From assembly GCF_026241165.1 (NCBI RefSeq), contig NZ_JAPFQN010000011.1, positions 1-64,000 of the forward strand: a stretch of DNA of 64,000 nt, given 5' to 3'. The DNA is from Mangrovivirga halotolerans (lineage in GTDB: Bacteria > Bacteroidota > Bacteroidia > Cytophagales > Cyclobacteriaceae). Shown here piece by piece: positions 42,660 to 51,052 of this stretch. Position 1 is the stretch's first letter. Each line of letters begins with the position of its first letter. The translations under genes and the position numbers were made by a program. Under the pieces are notes generated by a model. That model was not told where the DNA came from. It searched no databases and saw nothing but the letters and a program-made list of their open reading frames with translations.

Positions 42660-43466
42660 ATGTATTTAAATCTTAAAAGCCCCCTGGCATTTTTTGATCT
42701 TGAAACGACAGGAACTAATATCAGCCATGACAGAATCGTTGAAATTTCAATTGTCAAGGCTATGCCGGATGGCACTAAAGATATAAAAACCATGAAAATA
42801 AACCCGGAGATGCCAATTCCTGAAGAGGTATCTTTAATTCATGGTATCAGGGATGAGGATATCAAAGATGCTCCTACTTTTAAACAGGTAGCAAAGGAAC
42901 TAGCCAAATTTCTTGAAGGCGCAGACCTTGCCGGATACAATATCGTCAAATTTGATGTTCCGGTACTTGTCGAAGAATTTTTAAGAGCTGATATTGATTT
43001 TGATCTCAGCAACAGAAAGCTTGTTGACGCTCAGAAGATCTTTTTCATGATGGAAAAGAGAACTTTATCTGCTGCTTATAAATTCTATTGCGACAAAACC
43101 CTTGATGGTGCCCACAGTGCCGAAGCTGATACGTTAGCAACTCTGGAGGTTTTGAATGCCCAGCTTAAAATGTACGAAGGCATGGAAGTAGAAGATCTGT
43201 TAGGCAAGAAAATCGGTGTGATTGAAAATGATATGGACAAGATCCATGCACTGACTAACAAAAAGATGGTAGATCTGGCCGGAAGAATCGTCTTCAACAA
43301 TAAAGGAGAAGAGGTATTTAACTTTGGCAAACACCGTGGAAAACTTGTGTGCGATGTGTTAAAGAAAGAACCTGGATATTATGACTGGATGATGCGAGGT
43401 GATTTCCCTTTAGATACTAAAAGGAAATTAACGCAAATTAAGCTCCGCGATTTTAACATGAAATAA
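42660..43466 (+). CDS. DEDD-type 3'-5' exonuclease (DnaQ-like)
   Basis: A 268-residue protein. Residues 8-175 form a DnaQ-type exonuclease: AFFDLETTG (first two acids), HGIRDEDIKDAPTF, DLAGYNIVKFDVPVLVEEF, and HSAEADTLATLEVL with the His-Asp pair of the DEDDh class. The C-terminal 80 residues (INFGKHRGK-like FNFGKHRGKLVCDVLKKEPGYYDWMM) resemble a small extra domain often seen in this family. It may proofread or repair; whether it is the replicative epsilon subunit is not clear. It is cotranscribed with mpl. Confidence 0.87.
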   Translation: MYLNLKSPLAFFDLETTGTNISHDRIVEISIVKAMPDGTKDIKTMKINPEMPIPEEVSLIHGIRDEDIKDAPTFKQVAKELAKFLEGADLAGYNIVKFDVPVLVEEFLRADIDFDLSNRKLVDAQKIFFMMEKRTLSAAYKFYCDKTLDGAHSAEADTLATLEVLNAQLKMYEGMEVEDLLGKKIGVIENDMDKIHALTNKKMVDLAGRIVFNNKGEEVFNFGKHRGKLVCDVLKKEPGYYDWMMRGDFPLDTKRKLTQIKLRDFNMK

Positions 43467-43486
43467 TTAGCAATTACAATATTTTC

Positions 43487-43553
43487 AACAGCCCTTTTAA
43501 CTATTATCGATTTTAAAAAATCGGGTTTAATTAGTTAAAAGGGCTGTTTTTTT
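43487..43553 (+). terminator. Strong terminator after the exonuclease gene
   Basis: A perfect 17-bp inverted repeat (43487-43503 with 43532-43548) encloses a second, AT-rich hairpin and is followed by a T run. It ends the mpl-exonuclease unit. Confidence 0.85.
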
Positions 43554-43585
43554 ATAGGAGAACTGGATAATTATTAGTAGTATAA

Positions 43586-45781
43586 ATGTCAGAAATCAAA
43601 TCTGCTATGTCAAAAATAATTATTGTCTCCAACAGGTTGCCTTTGAGGGTTGAAAAGAAAGCAGAAGGCATGAAATTTAAAGCCAGCGAAGGTGGACTTG
43701 CTACAGGGTTAGGTTCAATTTATAAAGAAGGTGATAATGTTTGGGTCGGATGGCCGGGTGCATTTTTTTCAGATTCCACTGAAGAATCGAATGTTACACT
43801 GAGACTTAAACAAGAAAACATGCTTCCTGTCTTTCTAACGCAGGAAGAAATTCACAACTACTACGAGGGGTTCAGCAATGAAACACTCTGGCCAACATAC
43901 CACTACTTTTCTCAATACGCTGTATATGAACCTGAATTCTGGGAAAGCTACAAAAGGGTAAATCAAAAGTTTGCCGATGCTGTTGTCAGCATTGCAGAAA
44001 AAGGTGATATTGTCTGGGTCCACGACTACCAGCTGCTACTTGTACCCCAGATGATAAGGGAAAAATTCCCGGATATAACAATTGGCTTTTTCCAGCACAT
44101 ACCATTCCCTTCATTTGAGGTTTTCAGACTCCTGCCATGGAGAAGAGAACTGATCCAGGGAATGTTTGGAGCAGATCTCATCGGGTTCCATACCTATGAT
44201 GATATGCGTCACTTTTTAAGTGCCGTAAGCCGTGTTGTAGCTAAAAGTAATTCAAGTGGAATCATTGAGGTAGGAAACCGGTCCGTCCTGGTTGACAGTT
44301 TTCCTATGGGAATCGATTATGAAAAATACTCAGGTCTCGCCATATCAGACGAAACTGCAGAAAGAGAAAAACGCTATCGGGAATCACTGGGAGACGTACG
44401 GTTGATCCTTTCAATGGACAGGCTGGATTACAGTAAAGGAATACCTCAAAGACTGGCTGCATTTGAAGCCTTTTTAACTAATTACCCGGAATACAGGGAA
44501 AAGATATCCTTACTTCTTCAAGTTGTTCCTTCAAGGGATAAAGTGGAGAAATACAAAAAATTAAAAGAGGAAATAGAATTACTAGTTGGCCGGATAAACG
44601 GGAAATTCAGCCGTATTAAATGGACTCCCATTCATTACTTCTACCGGTCACTCCCTATCAATGCTATTTCTGCTTTTTATGGCATGAGTGACGTGGCACT
44701 GGTAACACCTATGCGTGATGGAATGAACCTGGTCTGCAAGGAATATATAGCAAGCAAGGCGCACGAAGGTCGTGGTGTACTGATTCTTAGTGAAATGGCC
44801 GGAGCTGCCAAGGAGTTAAGCGATGCTATATTGGTTAATCCAAATAACCAGAAGCAATTGGTCGAAGCGTTATACCGTGCCCTGACAATGCCAGCACCAG
44901 AGCAAAAAAAGCATCTGGACATTATGAATGACTCGATAAAAAAATACAACATTCATCACTGGGTAAAACTATTTATGGATAGATTAACTTTTATCAAGGA
45001 AGAACAAAAACAACAAGCAACTAAAATGATTGACCTGAATGCCATCGGAGTAATTAAGGATGAATACAGAAAGGCTGATTCCAGAGTTTTATTTTTAGAT
45101 TATGACGGGACTCTTGTAGGATTTAATAATGATCCGAAAAAAGTTGCTCCGGATGAAGAACTGGTCTCTCTTCTTGATGACTTAAGCAAGGATGACAAAA
45201 ACAGGGTGGTTGTTATTTCAGGTAGAGATAAAAACACACTTAACGAATGGCTTGGCGGTCTTGACATAGACTTAATTTGCGAACATGGCGTCTGGCTGAG
45301 GGAAAAAGGCTCAAACTGGAAAAACATAACCAAATTAGACCCTTCCTGGAAAGATCAGATAAAACCTGTTCTAGATAGATATGTTGATCGTACTCCGGGA
45401 TCATTTATCGAGGAAAAAGACTTTTCTCTAGCCTGGCATTATAGAAAAGTGGAAACCGGACTAGGCGAAATGAGGGCCAGAGAATTAACTTCGCACCTTA
45501 AATACCTGGCTGCTCCCCTGGACCTGATGGTTCTTGAAGGAGACATGGTAGTTGAGATAAAAAATAGTCAGGTTAATAAAGGCCGGGCTGCACAGAAGTG
45601 GATAGAAAAATTTCCAGCAGAATTTAATCTTGCGATCGGAGATGATAAGACAGATGAGGATACTTTCAGCGTGATGCCTGATGAAGCTTTTACTATAAAG
45701 GTAGGTATCGGTAATTCTAACGCTGACTACTCGGTAGAAGATCACGCCCAGGTACGTGTCCTGCTTAAAAGTTTGCTATAA
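43586..45781 (+). CDS. Fused trehalose-6-phosphate synthase/phosphatase (OtsA-OtsB)
   Basis: A 731-residue fusion that makes trehalose from UDP-glucose and glucose-6-phosphate. The N-terminal GT20 synthase (about 8-465) shows IIIVSNRLPLRV, WVHDYQLLLVPQMIRE, IGFFQHIPFPS, LSMDRLDYSKGIPQRL and TPMRDGMNLVCKEYIA. The C-terminal HAD phosphatase begins near residue 498 with FLDYDGTLVGF (Asp505) and has GDDKTDEDTF. A second in-frame ATG seven codons in, just before SKIIIVSN, could be the real start. It is transcribed toward the SDR-hydrolase-GH15 genes, with a terminator between. Confidence 0.93.
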   Translation: MSEIKSAMSKIIIVSNRLPLRVEKKAEGMKFKASEGGLATGLGSIYKEGDNVWVGWPGAFFSDSTEESNVTLRLKQENMLPVFLTQEEIHNYYEGFSNETLWPTYHYFSQYAVYEPEFWESYKRVNQKFADAVVSIAEKGDIVWVHDYQLLLVPQMIREKFPDITIGFFQHIPFPSFEVFRLLPWRRELIQGMFGADLIGFHTYDDMRHFLSAVSRVVAKSNSSGIIEVGNRSVLVDSFPMGIDYEKYSGLAISDETAEREKRYRESLGDVRLILSMDRLDYSKGIPQRLAAFEAFLTNYPEYREKISLLLQVVPSRDKVEKYKKLKEEIELLVGRINGKFSRIKWTPIHYFYRSLPINAISAFYGMSDVALVTPMRDGMNLVCKEYIASKAHEGRGVLILSEMAGAAKELSDAILVNPNNQKQLVEALYRALTMPAPEQKKHLDIMNDSIKKYNIHHWVKLFMDRLTFIKEEQKQQATKMIDLNAIGVIKDEYRKADSRVLFLDYDGTLVGFNNDPKKVAPDEELVSLLDDLSKDDKNRVVVISGRDKNTLNEWLGGLDIDLICEHGVWLREKGSNWKNITKLDPSWKDQIKPVLDRYVDRTPGSFIEEKDFSLAWHYRKVETGLGEMRARELTSHLKYLAAPLDLMVLEGDMVVEIKNSQVNKGRAAQKWIEKFPAEFNLAIGDDKTDEDTFSVMPDEAFTIKVGIGNSNADYSVEDHAQVRVLLKSLL

Positions 45782-45802
45782 TAAAAATCAATGATAATAT
45801 TA

Positions 45803-45833
45803 TAAAAAGCCGGTATAATCCGGCTTTTTTTTA
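45803..45833. terminator. Bidirectional terminator after the OtsA-OtsB gene
   Basis: AAAAAGCCGG and CCGGCTTTTT form a stem with loop TATAAT and an eight-base T run. It serves the trehalose synthesis gene and, on the minus strand, the SDR gene, whose stop codon overlaps the T run. Confidence 0.85.
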
Positions 45834-46553
45834 TCTATCAGGTCTGATAATCATTTCATTGATCACTGCATGGTCAGGTTGTGAAAGTATGTAATAAATA
45901 TTTTTGGCTATATCCGCACTTTCCAAAACAATACCTGAAAAATAGTCTTTAAATTTTTCGGCTGTTTCTTCATGGTGAGTATGATCCTTAAACTCCGTAT
46001 CTACCGCACCAGGGGATATATTGCTGATTCTGACCTTATCTCTTAACTCGAGTCTGATTCCTCTTGTGATTACATCAACAGCATGTTTACTAGCTGCATA
46101 TACCACACTTCCCGGGAAAACATCATGGGCTGCGACACTTGCAAGATTGATTATATGCCCGGAAGATTTAAGCAGATATGGTAAAGAATAATGAATACAT
46201 GAAAGCAGGCCTTTCACATTCACATCAAACATATTATGAAAATCCTCCAATTCACCTTCTGCTACAGGTCCAAGATAACCTACACCTGCATTATTAATCA
46301 GGACATCAATACTACCAAATTTTTCAACTGCCTGATTAATGAAGTTTTTAACCTGGGATTTATCTGTTACGTCTACCTGTATCGCCAGTGCCTTCTCTCC
46401 TATCTCTGAAGCTGTTTTTTCAATTTCATCTTGTCGTCTTGCACCTAATACAACAGTTGCTCCTTTTTCTGCCAGAAGCCTTGCTGTAGCTTCTCCGATA
46501 CCACTACTTGCTCCTGTGATTAATACAGTTTTGCCTTTAATTTCCATGTCCAA
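45831..46553 (-). CDS. Short-chain dehydrogenase/reductase
   Basis: A 240-residue classical SDR. The NADP-binding glycine motif is TGASSGIG (about 15-22), followed by ARRQDEIEK, which suggests NADP preference, NNAGVG near 90, a Ser in the expected position (NLASVAA), and the catalytic YAASK. The substrate is unknown; proteins of this look are often labelled YdfG-like 3-hydroxy acid dehydrogenases. The start could also be the ATG two codons in. It is on the minus strand, 45 bases after the hydrolase gene start region, possibly in the same unit as GH15. Confidence 0.87.
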   Translation of the reverse strand: MDMEIKGKTVLITGASSGIGEATARLLAEKGATVVLGARRQDEIEKTASEIGEKALAIQVDVTDKSQVKNFINQAVEKFGSIDVLINNAGVGYLGPVAEGELEDFHNMFDVNVKGLLSCIHYSLPYLLKSSGHIINLASVAAHDVFPGSVVYAASKHAVDVITRGIRLELRDKVRISNISPGAVDTEFKDHTHHEETAEKFKDYFSGIVLESADIAKNIYYILSQPDHAVINEMIIRPDR

Positions 46554-46598
46554 ATTTTTGTTATACTTTAAGTTCTAACAACAGTAGTCGGGACTTGT

Positions 46599-47540
46599 TT
46601 ATTTAACCTCCTTCTTTATAAAAGTAGTCAATACCGGGATTAGCATATCATGCAAAGGCCCTTCATTAAAGTAACTATCCAGATTCTGCTGATAACCGCC
46701 TTCAATTTCCTTCAGGACATGATTCATATCTTCAATTTCCTTATATTCAGCATTCTTACTTTTCTTTGACAGATCTTTTAATTGTTCTGGTTTAACCTGT
46801 AAATCCTTAGTACCAGCAATCAGAAGCACCGGGACATCGATCTGTTTAATTACTTCCGAAGGATCATATTTTAACCACGTTTTTATAAAGTACTGTGCCT
46901 GTGGATTAAAAATAGACTTCAACAATAAATGCGGTTGTCTGATTGAATCCCCTGCAATCAAAGTATCCAGATAGCTGCGGCTTAATTTTAAAATTCCCGG
47001 CCCCTGGGGTTCAAGCTGTTCCATTAATACTTTATCGATTCTATAACCCTGACCACAAAGACTGATAACGCCCTTAACCTTGGCTTTTTCCCTTGCTGCT
47101 ACCACCATAGAAACCAGACCTCCCTGACTATGTCCAAGTAAAACTTGCTCATGATCAGGCATTAAGCTATCTAATTGCAAGCTCCAGGCCTCCAGATCAT
47201 TTATAAAATCATCAAATGTGATGAGCTCGCTGATCTTACCACTTTCCAACAAAGCAATTGAACGCTTATTATATCTAAATGAGGCAAAACCTTCCTTTGC
47301 GAGTTCTTCAGCAAGCACCTTGAGATAAGAAGTTTGCATCATCTGCATATTACCATCCTGATTTACAGGACCTGACCCGGGAGTAATAATAACCAAAACA
47401 TCTTTCTCAGAAGTTTCCGGTAAAAGAAGAGTTCCTGTCAAATCAAGGCTATCCCTGGTAATAGAAATAACTTTTTCGGTCTGACCACTAATAAAAGTAA
47501 AAGGAAATAAGATCAGAATAAATAATAAAACTCTTATCAT
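46599..47540 (-). CDS. Secreted alpha/beta hydrolase
   Basis: A 313-residue protein with a signal peptide (to about residue 19, ending ISGQ). LTGTLLLPE and ITPGSGPVNQDGNM form the oxyanion region, the nucleophile Ser is in LLGHSQGG near 142, Asp lies in LIAGTKDLQV, and the likely His in DMNHVLKE. It resembles dienelactone-hydrolase-like and acyl-peptidase-like esterases; the substrate is unknown. Its ATG overlaps the end of the GH15 gene by four bases (ATGA), so the two are translationally coupled. Confidence 0.83.
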   Translation of the reverse strand: MIRVLLFILILFPFTFISGQTEKVISITRDSLDLTGTLLLPETSEKDVLVIITPGSGPVNQDGNMQMMQTSYLKVLAEELAKEGFASFRYNKRSIALLESGKISELITFDDFINDLEAWSLQLDSLMPDHEQVLLGHSQGGLVSMVVAAREKAKVKGVISLCGQGYRIDKVLMEQLEPQGPGILKLSRSYLDTLIAGDSIRQPHLLLKSIFNPQAQYFIKTWLKYDPSEVIKQIDVPVLLIAGTKDLQVKPEQLKDLSKKSKNAEYKEIEDMNHVLKEIEGGYQQNLDSYFNEGPLHDMLIPVLTTFIKKEVK

Positions 47541-49327
47541 AAAAATGAGGGTTTATCTAACTTTCTGGAAATTCTTGTTGCTGCATTTATTAACCCTACA
47601 TGACTATAAGCTTGCGGGAAATTACCCCACTGAGAACCCGATTCTGCATCAACGTCCTCACTTAATAAACCCACGTGATTTTCAAAACTGATCAATTCTT
47701 CAAAGATCTTTATAGCTTCTTCAATTCTGCCGACACAAGTCAGGGCTTCAACATACCAGAAAGCGGTAATCAAAAATGTAGTTTCAGGTGTACCGAAATC
47801 ATCAGCATGTTTATATCTGTAAAATAATCCACTATCGGCAGCCAGTTCCATTTCCAGGTTTTTCAAATGGCTTTTAGCCTTATCACTATTATGCGGGATA
47901 TAATTCATCATGATCATTTGAAGAGTAGATGCATCAAGATGCTTACTTCCTATGGCCTGTGTATAAACACCTCTTTCCTCATCCCAGCATTTTTCGATCT
48001 TTTTAGTAGATCTTGAAACAAGGTCTTGCGCCTGAGAAATGATCTCTTCATCCTTGAGGTGCCGTCCGATCTTTAAGGCAGCACTTGCACCTGCCCATTG
48101 AAAAAGATTGGTATAGCAATGCTCTTGTGCGAGAGTCCTGAATTCCCATAATCCAGCATCCGGCTCGTCGAGCGTTTTATTAATAAGGCCAAGCATTTTA
48201 TTGATCAACTTATGGCTTCCTGCACGTTCGTCTATTATAAACCTGTTATCGATATAAAGAGGTAACAATGACACTAAAACCTGACCATATACATCATTTT
48301 GAATATGTTCATAAGCCTGATTACCAATCCTAACTGGCTGGTTACCCATATACCCCTCGAGATCGAGAATGTGTTCAATAAGAGATTTTTCACCACTTAT
48401 ACTATATAGTGGCTGAAATCTTTCACTTTCCTGAACTGAAATGTTAGCGATATATTGAAAATATTGTTCTACTTCTTCGAAGTGACCAATACTATTAAAT
48501 GCATTTAAAGTATAAAAAGTATCTCTCATCCAGCAATACCGGTAATCCCAATTACGAGTACTTCCTGGAGCTTCAGGTAATGAAGTAGTACCAGCTGCTA
48601 TAATAGCACCGGTATCTTCGTATTGATGAATTTTTAATGCCAGAGCTGACCGAATAATAACCTTCTGATAGAAATTACCAATACTGGTACTTTTAACCCA
48701 TCCCCTCCAATATAAGATGGTTTCATTCATAAATCTTTCTGATGTACGCTCAATTGATGCTTCCAAAGGTGCCCCATAGGTTAAAACAAGGTACTTTGGC
48801 TCATTCAGCACAAACCCTCTTTCATCCTCAATATAAGTCAGGGAAATATTGGTAGTAAGCCTTAAGTTCTGTTCAAGTCCAAGGTACTCAATGTGGTTAC
48901 TACCTCTGTGCGCTTCTGGCTCTATCTCACCATAATTACCAACCGGATTGCATTTGACTTTTATCCGTGGAGTTCCGGATAGCGGTTCGATCTTTCTGAT
49001 CATCATCAGCGGTTTGTAATACCGGTCATTCTGATAAAACCTGGGTGCGAAGTCTGTTACCCTGTAACTACCATCAGAAGTTTCAATTTCTGTTCTGACA
49101 ACATTTGTGTTTTCTATATAGTATTGATTGGTACTAAACCCACCGTCATCATCAGGAAGAATTGAAAACTCACCACCTTTACGCTGGTCAAGCATCCTTC
49201 CGAAGATAAACGAGCTGTCAAAGCGGGGCCAGCACATCCAATCGATGTTAGTATTCTTATTTACATATGCCAGAAAAGCACAGTTTCCGACTATAGCGTG
49301 AGGATAAATATGTTTCTTCTTTTTCAT
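47537..49327 (-). CDS. GH15 family glucoamylase/trehalase
   Basis: A 596-residue cytosolic GH15 enzyme without a signal peptide. The N-terminal beta-sandwich starts YPHAIVGNCAFLAYVNKNTNIDWMCWPRFDSSFIF, and the (alpha/alpha)6 barrel has RNWDYRYCWMRDTFYTL near 258-274 and FPQAYSHVGLINAA near the end. Family members are glucoamylases or, in a large bacterial subgroup that starts this way, trehalases. Location 1.8 kb from the convergent trehalose synthase gene favours trehalase, which is inference. It is the first gene of a unit with the hydrolase and perhaps the SDR. Confidence 0.9.
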   Translation of the reverse strand: MKKKKHIYPHAIVGNCAFLAYVNKNTNIDWMCWPRFDSSFIFGRMLDQRKGGEFSILPDDDGGFSTNQYYIENTNVVRTEIETSDGSYRVTDFAPRFYQNDRYYKPLMMIRKIEPLSGTPRIKVKCNPVGNYGEIEPEAHRGSNHIEYLGLEQNLRLTTNISLTYIEDERGFVLNEPKYLVLTYGAPLEASIERTSERFMNETILYWRGWVKSTSIGNFYQKVIIRSALALKIHQYEDTGAIIAAGTTSLPEAPGSTRNWDYRYCWMRDTFYTLNAFNSIGHFEEVEQYFQYIANISVQESERFQPLYSISGEKSLIEHILDLEGYMGNQPVRIGNQAYEHIQNDVYGQVLVSLLPLYIDNRFIIDERAGSHKLINKMLGLINKTLDEPDAGLWEFRTLAQEHCYTNLFQWAGASAALKIGRHLKDEEIISQAQDLVSRSTKKIEKCWDEERGVYTQAIGSKHLDASTLQMIMMNYIPHNSDKAKSHLKNLEMELAADSGLFYRYKHADDFGTPETTFLITAFWYVEALTCVGRIEEAIKIFEELISFENHVGLLSEDVDAESGSQWGNFPQAYSHVGLINAATRISRKLDKPSFL

Positions 49328-49356
49328 TAAGCTTTATCTTTCCTGTAAAAGGTCAA

Positions 49357-49375
49357 GGTTAACCGGTTTAAACCG
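49357..49375. promoter_or_regulatory. Overlapping palindromes upstream of the GH15 gene
   Basis: GGTTAACC (49357-49364) runs into CGGTTTAAACCG (49364-49375), a perfect 12-bp palindrome, about 30 bases upstream of the GH15 ATG. The half-site GGTTTAA is shared with the inverted repeat before the GH37 trehalase gene. A repressor binding site is likely. Confidence 0.5.
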
Positions 49376-49498
49376 AATCTTGAAATCATTATCTAAGAAA
49401 TAGAACTTACAGGTCTAACATCCAACAATCATTTAAGTTTTTGATGATTAAATGTAAAATTTATAAAAGTTAGACCATTCAAAGGGGTAAAAAAATAA

Positions 49499-49532
49499 AA
49501 AGCCCAAAAACTTATGCTTCCGGGCTTTTTCT
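49499..49532 (-). terminator. Terminator of the M48 peptidase gene
   Basis: AAAAGCCC and GGGCTTTTT flank a 15-base loop. The upstream A runs become U on the minus strand. It lies just past the stop at 49543. Confidence 0.65.
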
Positions 49533-49542
49533 AGAATGATCC

Positions 49543-50340
49543 TTATTTATTTTTATTGTAATATTCCATTGCCTTCGGCATCAATTCCTTCAAATCTGAT
49601 ATTCGGGTATCGTGACTTGGGTGAGTACTTATGAATTCAGGCGGTTGCTGACCTCCGGATTTTTCAGCCATCCTGCCCCAGAAATCAACTGCTTCTCTGG
49701 GATCATAACCGGCAATTGCCATAAATATTAATCCGATTTCATCGGCTTCAGATTCGTGCTTTCTGGAAAATTTAAGCATTCCTAATTGGCCACCCACTCC
49801 GAAAGCCTGAAGAATTAATTGCTCTCCTGCAGAAGGATTTTGGCCCATAAGTGCTCCAAAAGTCCCGAATGCTCCTTGTAATACCATAGCATTACTGATC
49901 CGTTCTCTACCGTGATTAGCTATAGCGTGAGCAATTTCATGCCCCATGACCACTGCTACACCCGCTTCATCCTCACAAATTGGCATTATTCCTTCATAAA
50001 AGGCAACCTTACCACCTGGCAGACACCAGGCATTGGCTATATCTTCATTGACCAGTTTAAATTCCCATTCAAACCCATCGATAACCTCTAAGGAATTATT
50101 ATTTCTTAAATATTGTTCGACAGCAGCTTGAATTTCATGCCCGACATTTTTAACCATCTGGGCATTTCTGGTTCCTGTAACTACCCTGGCAGTATCGAGA
50201 AACTGATCATATTGCTGAAAAGCAACTGGTATAAGTTCTTCATTACTTACCAGACTTAATTGTCTTCTTCCTGTAACTGGGACCGTGGCACATCCATAAG
50301 CGATAATTGCCACGAAAAATATTGCAAGTACTTTCTTCAT
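49543..50340 (-). CDS. M48-family metallopeptidase, lipoprotein
   Basis: 265 residues from the ATG at 50340; an in-frame ATG at 50355 would add five. A lipobox AIIAYGC (Cys17) is followed by VPVTGRRQLSLVS, a common start of periplasmic M48 proteases (BepA/LoiP type). Zinc ligands: HEIAH in VVMGHEIAHAIANHGRER, and the Glu of SRKHESEADEIGL. It probably degrades misfolded outer membrane proteins. It is monocistronic and divergent from the FAH gene. Confidence 0.9.
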   Translation of the reverse strand: MKKVLAIFFVAIIAYGCATVPVTGRRQLSLVSNEELIPVAFQQYDQFLDTARVVTGTRNAQMVKNVGHEIQAAVEQYLRNNNSLEVIDGFEWEFKLVNEDIANAWCLPGGKVAFYEGIMPICEDEAGVAVVMGHEIAHAIANHGRERISNAMVLQGAFGTFGALMGQNPSAGEQLILQAFGVGGQLGMLKFSRKHESEADEIGLIFMAIAGYDPREAVDFWGRMAEKSGGQQPPEFISTHPSHDTRISDLKELMPKAMEYYNKNK

Positions 50341-50435
50341 GGTTTTTGACTTCAAATTTTTGATAATATAATATTAACTTTGAATTTGGCGTATTGAAAC
50401 TTAATAAATCATAGCTTAAACTTATTATATAAAAT

Positions 50436-51047
50436 ATGAAAATTCTGGCAATTGGCAGAAATTATGTTGATCATATTAAAGAATTGAACAACGAGATCCC
50501 GGATAATCCGGTAATCTTTACTAAACCGGATACAGCATTATTGAAAAATAACGATCCTTTTTATTATCCGGACTACAGTAATGATATCCACCATGAGATC
50601 GAAGTGATCATAAGAATTTGCAAGCAGGGAAAAAGTATCCAGCCTAAATTCGCTCATAAATATTATGATTCGGTGGGTTTGGGAATAGACTTTACAGCCA
50701 GAGATCTACAGTCAGAAGCCAAATCGAAGGGGCTTCCCTGGGCGATAGCAAAAGGATTCAACGGTTCTGCCCCGATTTCAGAATTTATTCCTAAAACTGA
50801 ATTCGAGGATATTCAAGACCTGAACTTCGAACTTCAGGTAAATGGAGAAACCAAACAAAAGGGAAATACGTCATTAATGATGTATAAGATCGATGAGTTG
50901 ATTGCTCACATTTCAAAATACATTACACTTAGTACAGGAGATATAATTTTTACCGGTACTCCAAAAGGAGTCGGGCCGGTTAAAAAAGGTGATAGATTAA
51001 CCGGATTTTTAGAAGGAAAAAAAATGCTTGATTTCGAAATAAAATAA
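50436..51047 (+). CDS. Fumarylacetoacetate hydrolase family protein
   Basis: A 203-residue protein in the short FAHD1-like branch. KILAIGRNYVDHIKELNNEIPDNPVIFTKPDTAL opens the fold, HHEIEVIIRI has metal ligands, GLGIDFTARDLQSEAKSKGLPWAIAKGFNGSAPIS is the family core, and DIIFTGTPKGVGPVKKGD closes it. Relatives are acylpyruvases or oxaloacetate decarboxylases; the substrate here is not determined. It is followed after five bases by the M23 gene, which suggests one transcript. Confidence 0.9.
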   Translation: MKILAIGRNYVDHIKELNNEIPDNPVIFTKPDTALLKNNDPFYYPDYSNDIHHEIEVIIRICKQGKSIQPKFAHKYYDSVGLGIDFTARDLQSEAKSKGLPWAIAKGFNGSAPISEFIPKTEFEDIQDLNFELQVNGETKQKGNTSLMMYKIDELIAHISKYITLSTGDIIFTGTPKGVGPVKKGDRLTGFLEGKKMLDFEIK

Positions 51048-51052
51048 TTAAT

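Noticed and set aside
43521-43540. GGTTTAATTAGTTAAAA upstream of the OtsA-OtsB gene as a third trehalose operator.
   Set aside because: It lies inside the terminator stem of the preceding unit, so its symmetry is explained by the hairpin.
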